Source: an uncultured Spirochaetia bacterium (GTDB lineage: Bacteria; Spirochaetota; Brachyspiria; Brachyspirales; Brachyspiraceae). From it: a stretch of DNA of 46,392 nucleotides. The stretch lies in the NCBI GenBank assembly GCA_947040495.1, contig CAMRBQ010000011.1:1-46392 (forward strand), written 5' to 3'. The position numbers and the translations under genes are program-made. The notes beneath the pieces were generated by a model, which saw only the letters and a program-made list of their open reading frames with translations, was not told the DNA's origin and searched no databases. Positions 25,439 through 33,534 of the stretch are shown piece by piece (positions within the stretch are counted from its first letter, which is position 1; the number at the start of each line of letters is the position of its first letter).

Positions 25439-25532
25439 CAGAGAAAGATATTTAATAAATATATAAATATCATAAAAAATATCATAAGAAAAATGCTTTC
25501 TAAAATAAAAAAACCATACAAATGAGGGCTAT

Positions 25533-26132
25533 ATGATAAAAGATACTCCATCTATAATACATAGCGGCGCAATTGAGCTGATAAGAGAATATGGATACAC
25601 CAATGTTTCTGTTAATCAAATATGTAAAAAAGCAAATATAACTAAGGGAACTTTCTATTATCATTTTTTCTCAAAAGATCAGTTATTGATAAATTTATTC
25701 CACAAAGAAATGGCTAGCACATTAGAATATAACAATCAGAATATATCTACACTTGAAATGATTAATCATAATATAGAAGTAGTATTTAATAAAATTGAAA
25801 ATATAGGATATGAAATAACAAGTGAAGTCTTATCGATAGAATTAAAACATGGTGGTTTAGTTAATAATATATTTGATAAAGATAATTTTTTAGTTGATAG
25901 ACATATTTTAATAATCTCTCTAATTAAAGAATCCCAAGGCAATGGTGATATATCTCCATACCTTAATGCCGAAGAATTTTACCATTCATATTGTATGGGC
26001 TCTTTAGGTATATTATTCGACTGGTGTTTAAAGAAAGGTTCTTATAAACTATCATCAAAAGTAACAAAGCTATTTCAAAATATATTCCTTAGCGGTTCAA
26101 TGCATGATAATACTAGAAAAGATTTAATATAA
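25533..26132 (+). CDS. TetR/AcrR-family transcriptional regulator
   Basis: A 199-residue TetR-type repressor. The DNA-binding domain is at residues 8-55 (AIELIREYGYTNVSVNQICKKANITKGTFYYHFFSKDQLL), with the turn and recognition helix in ITKGTFYYHF. The remaining all-helical part should bind an unknown ligand and dimerise. GAGGG precedes the ATG. The usual neighbouring efflux or enzyme gene is absent. Downstream lgt is convergent with only 7 bases between stops. It may act only on itself through the palindrome at its promoter, or on distant genes. Confidence 0.85.
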   Translation: MIKDTPSIIHSGAIELIREYGYTNVSVNQICKKANITKGTFYYHFFSKDQLLINLFHKEMASTLEYNNQNISTLEMINHNIEVVFNKIENIGYEITSEVLSIELKHGGLVNNIFDKDNFLVDRHILIISLIKESQGNGDISPYLNAEEFYHSYCMGSLGILFDWCLKKGSYKLSSKVTKLFQNIFLSGSMHDNTRKDLI

Positions 26133-26139
26133 TAGTTAA

Positions 26140-27027
26140 TTAATTATGAGCATTTTTATGTATATAAATAAGCATAATAGTAGATACAATTATCATAGGT
26201 ATAGAATATAACATCCCAGCTGTAAATATACCAACCTGCCATTCACTTATTTCACGAACAAATTCAACAAGCGTCCTAAATATACCATAAAGTAATAGCC
26301 AAACCCATGTCCTTGTGCCTTGCAAAACTTTTTTATTTTTAGAAAGAAAATACATTACAGCAGCAAGTACAAGACCTTCCAAAAAAGCCTCGTATAATTG
26401 TGATGGATGGCGTGGTTCTGTATATGGCCTAATAGCAGGCATCATACTAAGCCATGATTCATAGCCCCCCGCTATATCATATGATGGAAATCGCATCCCA
26501 AAAAAAGCATCTGTTATTCTTCCATAAAGTTCTGCATTCAAAAAATTACCTATTCTACCAAAAAACAAACAAACACTCATCGATAAAGCAATATTATCTG
26601 TTATCATATAGACTTTATATTTATATTTTCTAGCAAATAACACACAGGCGACAAGTAGTCCGAGCATTCCACCATGAAAACTCATCCCCGCAAAACCACT
26701 AAATTGCACACCACCCGCATTAAAGGAAAAGCCAAGTATTTCCCATGGGCTTAAAAATGTCTGTGGAGAATATAAAACAAAGTAGCCTATACGTGCCCCT
26801 ATTATTGTACCCAATGCAACATAAAACAACATATCAAATATGCCGCCATCTTCTGTTGCATTTCCATTTTTATCTTTTCTAGTTAATAAAACTAAATCAC
26901 CCCTATTTAAACTCCATTTGAATAGGAGATAAGAGCAAGCAATGCCAACAATATACATAGCACCATACCATCTAAGCGGTATTGATGGTGATATTATAAA
27001 TGGGGATAAAAATTCAGGATATTTCAT
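26140..27027 (-). CDS. lgt: Prolipoprotein diacylglyceryl transferase
   Basis: A 295-residue inner-membrane enzyme that transfers diacylglycerol from phosphatidylglycerol to the lipobox cysteine of prolipoproteins. About seven membrane helices are visible. The Lgt signature GRIGNFLNAELYGRITD is near residues 157-173, with FSGFAGMSFHGGMLG and RHPSQLYEAFLEG, all carrying conserved catalytic or lipid-binding residues. Length is normal. AGGAGG is positioned correctly for the ATG. Spirochaetes depend heavily on surface lipoproteins, one of which is predicted at 10362-11579. It is transcribed after acpS with an 85-base gap. Confidence 0.96.
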   Translation of the reverse strand: MKYPEFLSPFIISPSIPLRWYGAMYIVGIACSYLLFKWSLNRGDLVLLTRKDKNGNATEDGGIFDMLFYVALGTIIGARIGYFVLYSPQTFLSPWEILGFSFNAGGVQFSGFAGMSFHGGMLGLLVACVLFARKYKYKVYMITDNIALSMSVCLFFGRIGNFLNAELYGRITDAFFGMRFPSYDIAGGYESWLSMMPAIRPYTEPRHPSQLYEAFLEGLVLAAVMYFLSKNKKVLQGTRTWVWLLLYGIFRTLVEFVREISEWQVGIFTAGMLYSIPMIIVSTIMLIYIHKNAHN

Positions 27028-27112
27028 AAAAACCTCCTAATCTTAATAATCATAAGATTTATTTATTCTAATCTAAAATATACTCTATTGCAAGTAGATA
27101 TAAAATATATAT

Positions 27113-27502
27113 TTATAAAACTTCTATAATAGCAAAAGCACAGGCATATTCTCCATCATGGGATATTGAGAGATTTAGATTTATATTTTCTTTTTCGATA
27201 TTTTTATTAAGTATATTATTTATATAGGTTATTATTTTTTGACTTATATTATAATATGGGGCATTTTTATTATTATGTAAAATCTCTATATCAAGCAAGC
27301 CAATGTTTTCTGCAATACCACTACCGATTGCTTTTAAGAATGCCTCTTTTGCGGCAAATCCCCCCGCTACGCTTTGAGCATTATATAACTTTTTTTCAAA
27401 ATAGATTTTTTCATTTTCAGTAAATATAGAATCATAGAAATATTGTTTTTTATTTTCAAACCTTTTTATTCTTATAATATCTGTACCAATACCAATTATC
27501 AT
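27113..27502 (-). CDS. acpS: Holo-[acyl-carrier-protein] synthase
   Basis: A 129-residue phosphopantetheinyl transferase that activates acyl carrier protein using CoA. The metal-binding Asp8 lies in GIGTDIIRIKRFE, and Glu53 in GGFAAKEAFLKAIGSGI, the two family signatures. The C-terminal LSISHDGEYACAFAIIE is typical. It begins 6 bases after the stop of a 53-residue gene, so it is the last gene of the flgL-fliW-csrA run. Coupling lipid synthesis to a flagellar operon may be only positional. Confidence 0.95.
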   Translation of the reverse strand: MIIGIGTDIIRIKRFENKKQYFYDSIFTENEKIYFEKKLYNAQSVAGGFAAKEAFLKAIGSGIAENIGLLDIEILHNNKNAPYYNISQKIITYINNILNKNIEKENINLNLSISHDGEYACAFAIIEVL

Positions 27503-27508
27503 ATATAT

Positions 27509-27670
27509 CTATTTAATAAAATCATCGATAGCTTTTATAAATTTATCAACATCTATAGTATTCATATAGATGAATGTCTCACTTATATCACCACTATTAA
27601 TTATTTGATTTAAAAGTGAATTATTATAGTCAGTAATAGATACTATATCTTTTTCTAAAAATAGAGACAT
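27509..27670 (-). CDS. Conserved-looking 53-residue protein between csrA and acpS
   Basis: A 54-codon frame starting MSLFLEKDIVSITDYNNSLL and ending VDKFIKAIDDFIK, acidic and probably helical. AAAGGA lies upstream, and the gaps are 6 bases to csrA on one side and 6 bases to acpS on the other. This tight spacing and the clean ribosome site make it very likely real despite its length. I recognise no family. Position beside csrA and fliW makes a CsrA/FliW-related or flagellar accessory role worth testing, but this is inference. Confidence 0.75.
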   Translation of the reverse strand: MSLFLEKDIVSITDYNNSLLNQIINSGDISETFIYMNTIDVDKFIKAIDDFIK

Positions 27671-27676
27671 AATATT

Positions 27677-27913
27677 TTATCCTTTATCTTTCTTCGCAAA
27701 TAAATTGTCAAGTTTATTTAAATTGATATCATTAGATGTTGCTGCAATATTTTGTTTTTCTATTTCATCATAGACCTCTTTTCTATATATCTTTATAGAA
27801 CGAGGGGCATTAATACCAATCTTAATTTGATCGCCTTTTACATCTAAAATAACAATTTCTATAGAATCATTTATAATAATACTTTCATTTGTCTTTCTTG
27901 CTAATACTAACAT
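27677..27913 (-). CDS. csrA: Carbon storage regulator CsrA
   Basis: A 78-residue RNA-binding protein that binds GGA motifs in mRNA leaders and represses translation, notably of flagellin. The family sequence is complete: [41 protein letters not shown], with the RNA-contacting Arg6 and Arg in the second strand. An acidic and Asn-rich tail of about 20 residues follows. It lies 27 bases after fliW in the same operon, matching the FliW-CsrA-flagellin regulatory switch known in Bacillus and other flagellates. Confidence 0.96.
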   Translation of the reverse strand: MLVLARKTNESIIINDSIEIVILDVKGDQIKIGINAPRSIKIYRKEVYDEIEKQNIAATSNDINLNKLDNLFAKKDKG

Positions 27914-27940
27914 AATTTTATTCCTGCTATAAAGCAGCCA

Positions 27941-28387
27941 CTATTGAGCAACATGCTCTAAAAGTTTGTGCTTTGTGGTATATTTGTTAGATTTTATAAT
28001 GCATTGTTTGCCCAAATTATTTTTTAAATTTATAATTATAGGCCCAAGTAAATTAACTGTCATATTTTCATAATCATTATTTACTATTGTAACCATAACT
28101 AATGCAATAACATCCTTCTCACTTTCAATATTCAAAGATTTTACATCTTCATCATGTACATCAAGTTCATAATCTGGAAATGCCGCGAAAGGACTTAATA
28201 CTATCCAAGATAAATCTTCATTTTCAGATGATTGCAATATTTTAAATATAGAATCTTTATCACTATTATTATCTAAAATGTAAAAATCATTATATTCTTC
28301 AAATCCCAAAATAGAGCCATTGAAATTTAATTGAGTAGCCTCATCGACCTCTATTTCTCCCAAAACACGTGATTTAATTTTCTTCAT
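27941..28387 (-). CDS. fliW: Flagellar assembly factor FliW
   Basis: A 148-residue FliW, which binds either flagellin or CsrA. When flagellin is exported, freed FliW sequesters CsrA and flagellin translation resumes. Recognisable segments are LGEIEVDEATQLNFNGSILGFEEYNDFYIL, the WIVLSPFAAFPDYELDV strand, and NLLGPIIINLKNNLGKQ. It sits directly between flgL (29-base gap) and csrA, the classic order, so the regulatory partners are co-expressed. Confidence 0.95.
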   Translation of the reverse strand: MKKIKSRVLGEIEVDEATQLNFNGSILGFEEYNDFYILDNNSDKDSIFKILQSSENEDLSWIVLSPFAAFPDYELDVHDEDVKSLNIESEKDVIALVMVTIVNNDYENMTVNLLGPIIINLKNNLGKQCIIKSNKYTTKHKLLEHVAQ

Positions 28388-28416
28388 ACTAAATTATTCC
28401 CCATAACTAAAATAAA

Positions 28417-29670
28417 TTATCTAAGATAGTCCATTAATGTTGGTCCTAAAAGCTTTGATGCTGTAAGTAAAGATGCCTTATGAACATATTCCCAAGTGCT
28501 AAAATTTATAGATTCCTCTGAATAACTTATATCTTCATTTTTACTTAACGCCTCTGCTGTAGCAACCCTTTGTACTGAAAAATGTTCATTTGCCATATTA
28601 ATTCTATTAACCATAGCAGATATTTTTGATTGATTATGTGTCACATTATTTATAGCCTCATCAATATAACCTAAACCACTACTCCCAATAGTTGCAGTAT
28701 CATCAGTAAGCATAGCGTCACGCAAATCTATTAAAACTTCAAATATAGATTTACTATTAATTGTAGCATCCATAGCATAGTTATTTTCAGGGCTATTTGC
28801 TAAGCCTTCCCTTATAATTCCTATATCTTGCAAAACTGTCGAGCCTTCTAAATCTTGAACTAATATTTTATGCGGTTGTCTTGTTTGCAGCTCTATAACT
28901 TTGCCATCTCCCCTAAGCTCACCTATCGAAGCTTTAACATTTATACCACTATCATTTATACGTTCAACAATAGTTTCTATATTATCACCTTGTTTAATAT
29001 CAATAATATTATTATCTATCATTATTTTTTGATTTCTATCGGCTATATATGTTGATGAATCCCTAGATGAAACTATTTCCATATTCCCAGCCCAAAAAGC
29101 ATAACTACCCGGTGTCCCTACATCCATAAATTGACTTTCTTCAATTTCACGATTTTGCGAATAATCATCACCCTCATAGTTTATACCAACCATCACTTCA
29201 CGACCCATATTATCATCTTGTCTATATAACGCCCTAAAAGGTTTATTTTCTACACTTGTACCAGAGAAAATATATTCACCTTTACTTTTTGTTAAAGACA
29301 CATCATGCAAACGACCTATCATTTCTTCTATTTCACCCGCCATGACAATTCTGTCCGATTTTGTATATGTCCCATTTGCACCCTGTAAAGCAAGGTCACG
29401 AGTTCTCATCAAAACATTGTTTATCTCGCCCATAGAGCTATAAGCAACATCTAATCTTTCTTTGGCATCGACTATATTATTTTCAAATTGATTTATTGCA
29501 CTTAATCTTGTTCTGTAATATATTGAATTTACAGTACCATACACATCCTGATGTGGAAGTTGTATACGTTTTCCAGTAGAAAGTCTTATTTGCGACTTCT
29601 CTAGCTCTTCGCTATTTCTACGTATAGAATCTACAGTACTAATATATCTTGATTGTTCTGTAACTCTCAT
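28417..29670 (-). CDS. flgL: Flagellar hook-filament junction protein FlgL
   Basis: A 417-residue hook-associated protein 3. The N-terminal D0/D1 helices read MRVTEQSRYISTVDSIRRNS and LSTGKRIQLPHQDVYG, with RTRDLALQGANGTY and YIFSGT, and the matching C-terminal helix is SEESINFSTWEYVHKASLLTASK. The start at 29670 is chosen because AGGGAG lies 8 bases upstream. An ATG 21 bases earlier has no such site. Its usual partner flgK is not upstream. There the sequence is a repeat and a pseudogene, suggesting a rearrangement. It heads the flgL-fliW-csrA-acpS operon. Confidence 0.94.
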   Translation of the reverse strand: MRVTEQSRYISTVDSIRRNSEELEKSQIRLSTGKRIQLPHQDVYGTVNSIYYRTRLSAINQFENNIVDAKERLDVAYSSMGEINNVLMRTRDLALQGANGTYTKSDRIVMAGEIEEMIGRLHDVSLTKSKGEYIFSGTSVENKPFRALYRQDDNMGREVMVGINYEGDDYSQNREIEESQFMDVGTPGSYAFWAGNMEIVSSRDSSTYIADRNQKIMIDNNIIDIKQGDNIETIVERINDSGINVKASIGELRGDGKVIELQTRQPHKILVQDLEGSTVLQDIGIIREGLANSPENNYAMDATINSKSIFEVLIDLRDAMLTDDTATIGSSGLGYIDEAINNVTHNQSKISAMVNRINMANEHFSVQRVATAEALSKNEDISYSEESINFSTWEYVHKASLLTASKLLGPTLMDYLR

Positions 29671-29745
29671 AATTTTATACTCCCTTGGCATAACTTATTA
29701 CTAAACAATATCGACTGTATAAAAAACTACATTAGCTATTTTTTC

Positions 29746-29840
29746 AACTACTGTGTAGGCTTACGTTGCACATTATAATGCATTAAATATATGCAACTAA
29801 AACGTATATAATACCGTGGTAGTAGCACAGTTACTGTGTA
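29746..29840. repeat. Dispersed palindromic repeat, copy 3
   Basis: Starts CTACTGTGTAGGCTTACGTT, continues GCACATTATAATGCATTAAA, and ends with GCAACTAAAACGTATATAAT, then a short dyad CACAGTTACTGTG (29826-29838). The left end is the reverse complement of the right end of copy 2b with two changes. It fills the flgL upstream gap and supplies the last codons of the methyltransferase-like pseudogene. Confidence 0.65.
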
Positions 29841-30816
29841 TTCTAAAATTTTCTATACTTGTATCTGGTGGTATCTCGCATCCTGCACTAGTTATAGTAC
29901 GACCATTTGTTATTTTATCGCAATAGGCAACACTGTTTTCTATTTGCTCTTTAGTTCCATCGCATATTATACCAACAGGGTCGCTATTACCAGAAAATAC
30001 CTGATTGCTTTTCAAGGTTTGGCTTGCCTCTTTCATATTTGTAACCATATGGTCTATATCTATTATATCCGCACTGCTTTCAATTAAAAATCCTAATATA
30101 TCACTTGTATTTCCACATATATGTGTTTTTACTAATGCGCCAAGAGAATGTGTATATGCAACCATTTCTTTATGATAGTCGAAACAAAAATCTTTGAAAA
30201 ACTCTGACCCTATCTGAGATGTTGCTGCATCGCCAATACCTATACAGTCTGCCCCAGCCTCAACTTGATATTTTATAATCCTTTTAGCATTTGCTAATAA
30301 TATATCAAATGCAAGACGTACTTTGTCTAGATTATCATATAAATCAAGACAGCTGTCTGAAAGCCCGTGTAAATCAGCATATTCTGCAAACATCCCTTCA
30401 ACCCAACCAACTATAAAATATTTATCACCAACAAGTTTTCTAAATAACTTTATTTCTTCTACTCTATTTTTCATTCTGGTACAATTAGATCAATCAGGCA
30501 CTTTAAGTTTATTAATATCTTCTATATCATTTATAAAATGCCCTATATTAATAGGCAAATCATTTTCAGTAAATTTTACTTTTAACCCAAAATCATGAGC
30601 CTCGACAAATGGGTCAGATAATACAGTTGTCCAATCACAGCCAAAAGCGTCAGCCATTTTAACCATAGCTTCTACTTTATATTGAGCCTGAGTACAAAAA
30701 ATTTTATAATTTATCTTAGCATAGTTTGAAGCAAATCTCATAAGTATTGGATGATATGGTGCTCTATCTATCTTAGAATTAGAGATAAAATCTATCGTCC
30801 TTTTATAACCGTTCAT
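29797..30816 (-). pseudogene. MtaA/UroD-family corrinoid methyltransferase with in-frame TGA
   Basis: Two open segments in one frame, 30816-30493 and 30474-29797, are split by TGA at 30490-30492 (context KVPD-stop-SNCTRMKNRVEE). Joined they give a uroporphyrinogen-decarboxylase-like protein of the methylcobamide methyltransferase type. HICGNTSDIL and SAGCEIPPDT carry the His-x-Cys and distal Cys of the zinc site that distinguishes MtaA/MtbA from true UroD. The C-terminus after ENFRIH is replaced by codons from a dispersed repeat (CATTTVLYTF). The ATG at 30816 has AGGG upstream and is preferred over an earlier TTG. Selenocysteine is unlikely, since no known Sec site fits. Confidence 0.8.
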
Positions 30817-31034
30817 TTTAAAATCCCTAATTAACCCCAATGCTACATATAGCTATATGAATATAATATCAATTGTCAAATATATTACAGAAATTATATT
30901 TAATTTATTATATAATTTACAAAAAAATAATAAAAAGATTTGATTTAGTACAATATTTGTTATATACTTTCAATAATTTTATTGTATCTAATATTAATTA
31001 TAATGTGTTTTTATATAACAAAACAGGAGACATC

Positions 31035-32426
31035 ATGGAACAAAAAGCAAAATTAGGCAGTATCCCAAGGCAAGCAATGCCTGAACAGGATGCCAAACGA
31101 AGAGCAACAAATTTTGAAGAAGTTTTTATTGGTTATACAGAAGAAACCGCAAAATTAGAGGCACAAAGATGTCTACAATGTAAAAAACCATTTTGTATGG
31201 ATGGTTGTCCTGCCTGTGTAAAAATACCAGATTTTATAGCATTGGTAGCAGAAGGGAAATATATAGAAGCAGCACAAAAAATAAAAGAAACCAATTCTTT
31301 GCCGGGTGTATGTGGACGTGTATGTCCTCAAGAAACACAATGTGAAGAGCTTTGTATAGTCGGTAAAAAATTTGAACCCGTAGCTATTGGTAAACTAGAA
31401 ATGTTTGTAGCCGATTATGAAAGAAAGAATTCAAAAAAAGAGGCACAAAAAATAGAACAAAACGGCAAAAGTGTTGCTGTAATTGGGGCAGGTCCTGCTG
31501 GTATCGCCTGTGCTAATGACCTTATACTACTTGGTTATGATGTAACAGTATTTGAAGCATTGCATACACTTGGTGGTGTTTTAGTTTATGGAATACCAGA
31601 ATTTCGTCTTCCAAACGCTGTTGTAGCCTTTGAAGTTGAAGGCTTAAAAAAACTTGGTGTTAAATTTGAGACCAATATAGCTGCTGGTATATCTGTAGAG
31701 ATGGACGAATTACTTGAAAAATATGATGCAGTATTTTTAGGAACAGGAGCTGGTCTTCCTGTGTTTTTAGGAATACCAGGTGAACATTATGGTACTGTAT
31801 ATTCTGCTAATGAATATCTAACAAGATCTAATCTAATGAGTGCATATGACTTTCCAAATGTAGACACACCTATTATTAGACATAAATCTATTGCGATATT
31901 GGGTGGTGGTAATGTTGCTATGGATGCTTGCCGTACTGCTATTCGACTTGGTGCCGAACATGTTTACTGTGTTTATAGACGTACAGAAAAAGAGATGCCA
32001 GCCCGTTTAGAAGAAGTACATCATGCCAAAGAAGAAGGTGTTGAAATGCGTATACTTCGTTCCCCTATGGAAGTCTTAGGCAATGATAAAGGTGAAGTTA
32101 CTGGCTTGCGTACTCAAGTTATGGAACTCGGAGAGCCAGATAAAGATGGTAGATGTAGCCCTATTGCTGTAGAAGGAAAAGAAGAAATTATTGATGTTGA
32201 TGCCATTGTTGTTGCAATTGGTACTACACCAAATCCTATGATAACAAGAAAGCTTCCTGAAATTGAAAGATCAAAATGGGGTGCTATCATTGTAGATGAA
32301 AATGGTATGACAAGTAAGAAAGGACTTTTTGCTGGTGGTGATGCTGCCCGTGGAAGTGCTACTGTTATACTTGCTATTGGTGATGGGAAACAAGCCGCTG
32401 CTGGTATACATAAATACCTTTCATAA
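31035..32426 (+). CDS. gltA: NADPH-dependent glutamate synthase small subunit-type oxidoreductase
   Basis: A 463-residue FAD/NAD(P)H and iron-sulfur protein. The cysteine-rich N-terminus (RCLQCKKPFCMDGCPACVKIPDFI, GVCGRVCPQETQCEELC) holds the clusters. FAD binding is VAVIGAGPAGIACA and NADPH binding is SIAILGGGNVAMDACRTAIR, ending with a GLFAGGDAARGSATVILAIG FAD motif. The start at 31035 is preferred over the longer frame from 30873 because CAGGAG lies 5 bases before it and the family begins there. Stand-alone proteins of this type in anaerobes serve either glutamate synthesis or NADP-ferredoxin transhydrogenation. A large subunit is not in the window. Confidence 0.92.
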   Translation: MEQKAKLGSIPRQAMPEQDAKRRATNFEEVFIGYTEETAKLEAQRCLQCKKPFCMDGCPACVKIPDFIALVAEGKYIEAAQKIKETNSLPGVCGRVCPQETQCEELCIVGKKFEPVAIGKLEMFVADYERKNSKKEAQKIEQNGKSVAVIGAGPAGIACANDLILLGYDVTVFEALHTLGGVLVYGIPEFRLPNAVVAFEVEGLKKLGVKFETNIAAGISVEMDELLEKYDAVFLGTGAGLPVFLGIPGEHYGTVYSANEYLTRSNLMSAYDFPNVDTPIIRHKSIAILGGGNVAMDACRTAIRLGAEHVYCVYRRTEKEMPARLEEVHHAKEEGVEMRILRSPMEVLGNDKGEVTGLRTQVMELGEPDKDGRCSPIAVEGKEEIIDVDAIVVAIGTTPNPMITRKLPEIERSKWGAIIVDENGMTSKKGLFAGGDAARGSATVILAIGDGKQAAAGIHKYLS

Positions 32427-32553
32427 CTACTGCGTAGTCAATAGTTGCACGATTAAATGCATTAATTATAATGAACAACTTAAGGTTATTTTAAATATAT
32501 TTGTATTTTGAATAACCTTTAATTGTCCAACTAAAATGTACGCAGTACTACTA
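32427..32553. repeat. Dispersed palindromic repeat, copy 4, containing a terminator-like hairpin
   Basis: Starts one base after the oxidoreductase stop as CTACTGCGTAG...AGTTGCACG and ends CAACTAAAATGTACGCAGTA, then CTACT, 8 bases before the next gene. Inside, AAGGTTATT (32482-32490) and AATAACCTT (32511-32519) form a 9-bp stem that may terminate the upstream transcript. Outer ends pair as TACTGCGTA/TACGCAGTA. The copy fills the whole intergenic space. Confidence 0.7.
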
Positions 32554-32561
32554 ATAAGCAC

Positions 32562-33521
32562 ATGAAAACAAAAGTAACAATTATTATACCTAGTAGGCAA
32601 ACTGATAATATTAAATCCAATATAAAAAATATTATAGAATCAAAATATCCAATCGAAAATATTGAAATATATCATGTAACAGGTACACATCCTACCAAGC
32701 AAAGAAATCAATGCATTAAAGAAGCAAGTGGCGATATAATATATTTTTTAGACAATGATTCTATTATAGAAAATAATAATATTCAATATGCTATAGATAT
32801 ATTTAATAGCGATAGTAACATAGCCATAGTTGGTGGGCCTGCCGTTCATACAATAACAACAAAAAAAGAAGAAGATATCAATATATGCCTATCCTCTTTT
32901 TTCTGTGTTGGCCCTATAAAATCTAGGTATACAAAAAAAAATATAGCACCATTTGATTGCAGTGATAAAGATTTAATATTATGTAATATTTTTATTCGTA
33001 AAGATATACTAGAAAAAATGAATTATTTTAATGAAAATTTATATCCTAATGAAGAGAATGAACTCATAGATAAAGTCATTCTAAGTGGCTATAGAATAAT
33101 ACATCATCCAAATATAGTCGTATATAGACCCCCTAGGTCAAACCTAAAAGAGTACATAAAAATGCTTACTAATTATGGTCGTGGAAGGCTTGAACAAATG
33201 AAAGAAAATTTTTCATTAAAAAATATAATATTTAGCCTACCAATGTTTTTTATGTTTTATATACTGTCAATACCAATATTATTTTTTGTATTTTTAAAAT
33301 ATCCAATTAATATATTAATTGCTTTTGTTTTTTCATTAGAAAAATCTATAAAAAGAAAAAGCGGAAAACTTCGCTCACTTTTTATTATGCCAATAATGTT
33401 TTTTTTAACACACTTTTTTTATGGATTTGGTTTCTTCTATGGTATCATTAAAAATCTATTCAAGAAAAAAAAAGAGATTATTCATAATATAAATATAAAA
33501 AAAATAAAAGAATTTAATTAA
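32562..33521 (+). CDS. Family 2 glycosyltransferase with C-terminal membrane helices
   Basis: A 319-residue GT-A fold enzyme. TIIIPSRQTDNIKSNIKNII opens the nucleotide-sugar domain, and GDIIYFLDNDSII contains the metal-binding acidic pair in the DxD position. A later acidic patch (LYPNEENELIDKV) fits the acceptor-side motif. Residues about 222-300 hold three hydrophobic segments, so it is probably bound to the inner membrane facing the cytoplasm and makes a surface glycan. No ribosome site is visible before the ATG, because a dispersed repeat ends 8 bases upstream. Expression may therefore depend on the repeat or on upstream readthrough. Confidence 0.8.
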   Translation: MKTKVTIIIPSRQTDNIKSNIKNIIESKYPIENIEIYHVTGTHPTKQRNQCIKEASGDIIYFLDNDSIIENNNIQYAIDIFNSDSNIAIVGGPAVHTITTKKEEDINICLSSFFCVGPIKSRYTKKNIAPFDCSDKDLILCNIFIRKDILEKMNYFNENLYPNEENELIDKVILSGYRIIHHPNIVVYRPPRSNLKEYIKMLTNYGRGRLEQMKENFSLKNIIFSLPMFFMFYILSIPILFFVFLKYPINILIAFVFSLEKSIKRKSGKLRSLFIMPIMFFLTHFFYGFGFFYGIIKNLFKKKKEIIHNINIKKIKEFN

Positions 33522-33534
33522 AAAATAATTATAA

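Noticed and set aside
30490..30492. Selenocysteine at the TGA of the MtaA-like gene
   Set aside because: The position is in a linker far from the zinc ligands, and the gene end is also rewritten by a repeat. I saw no convincing insertion hairpin.
1982..30816. Stop-codon reassignment as the reason for interrupted genes
   Set aside because: The three internal stops are TAG, TAA and TGA, all of which also end intact genes or are standard stops, and other genes nearby carry frameshifts. Independent decay fits better.
30873..31034. 53-codon N-terminal extension of the glutamate synthase-type subunit
   Set aside because: AT-rich, no ribosome site, and the family begins at the ATG at 31035, which has CAGGAG upstream.
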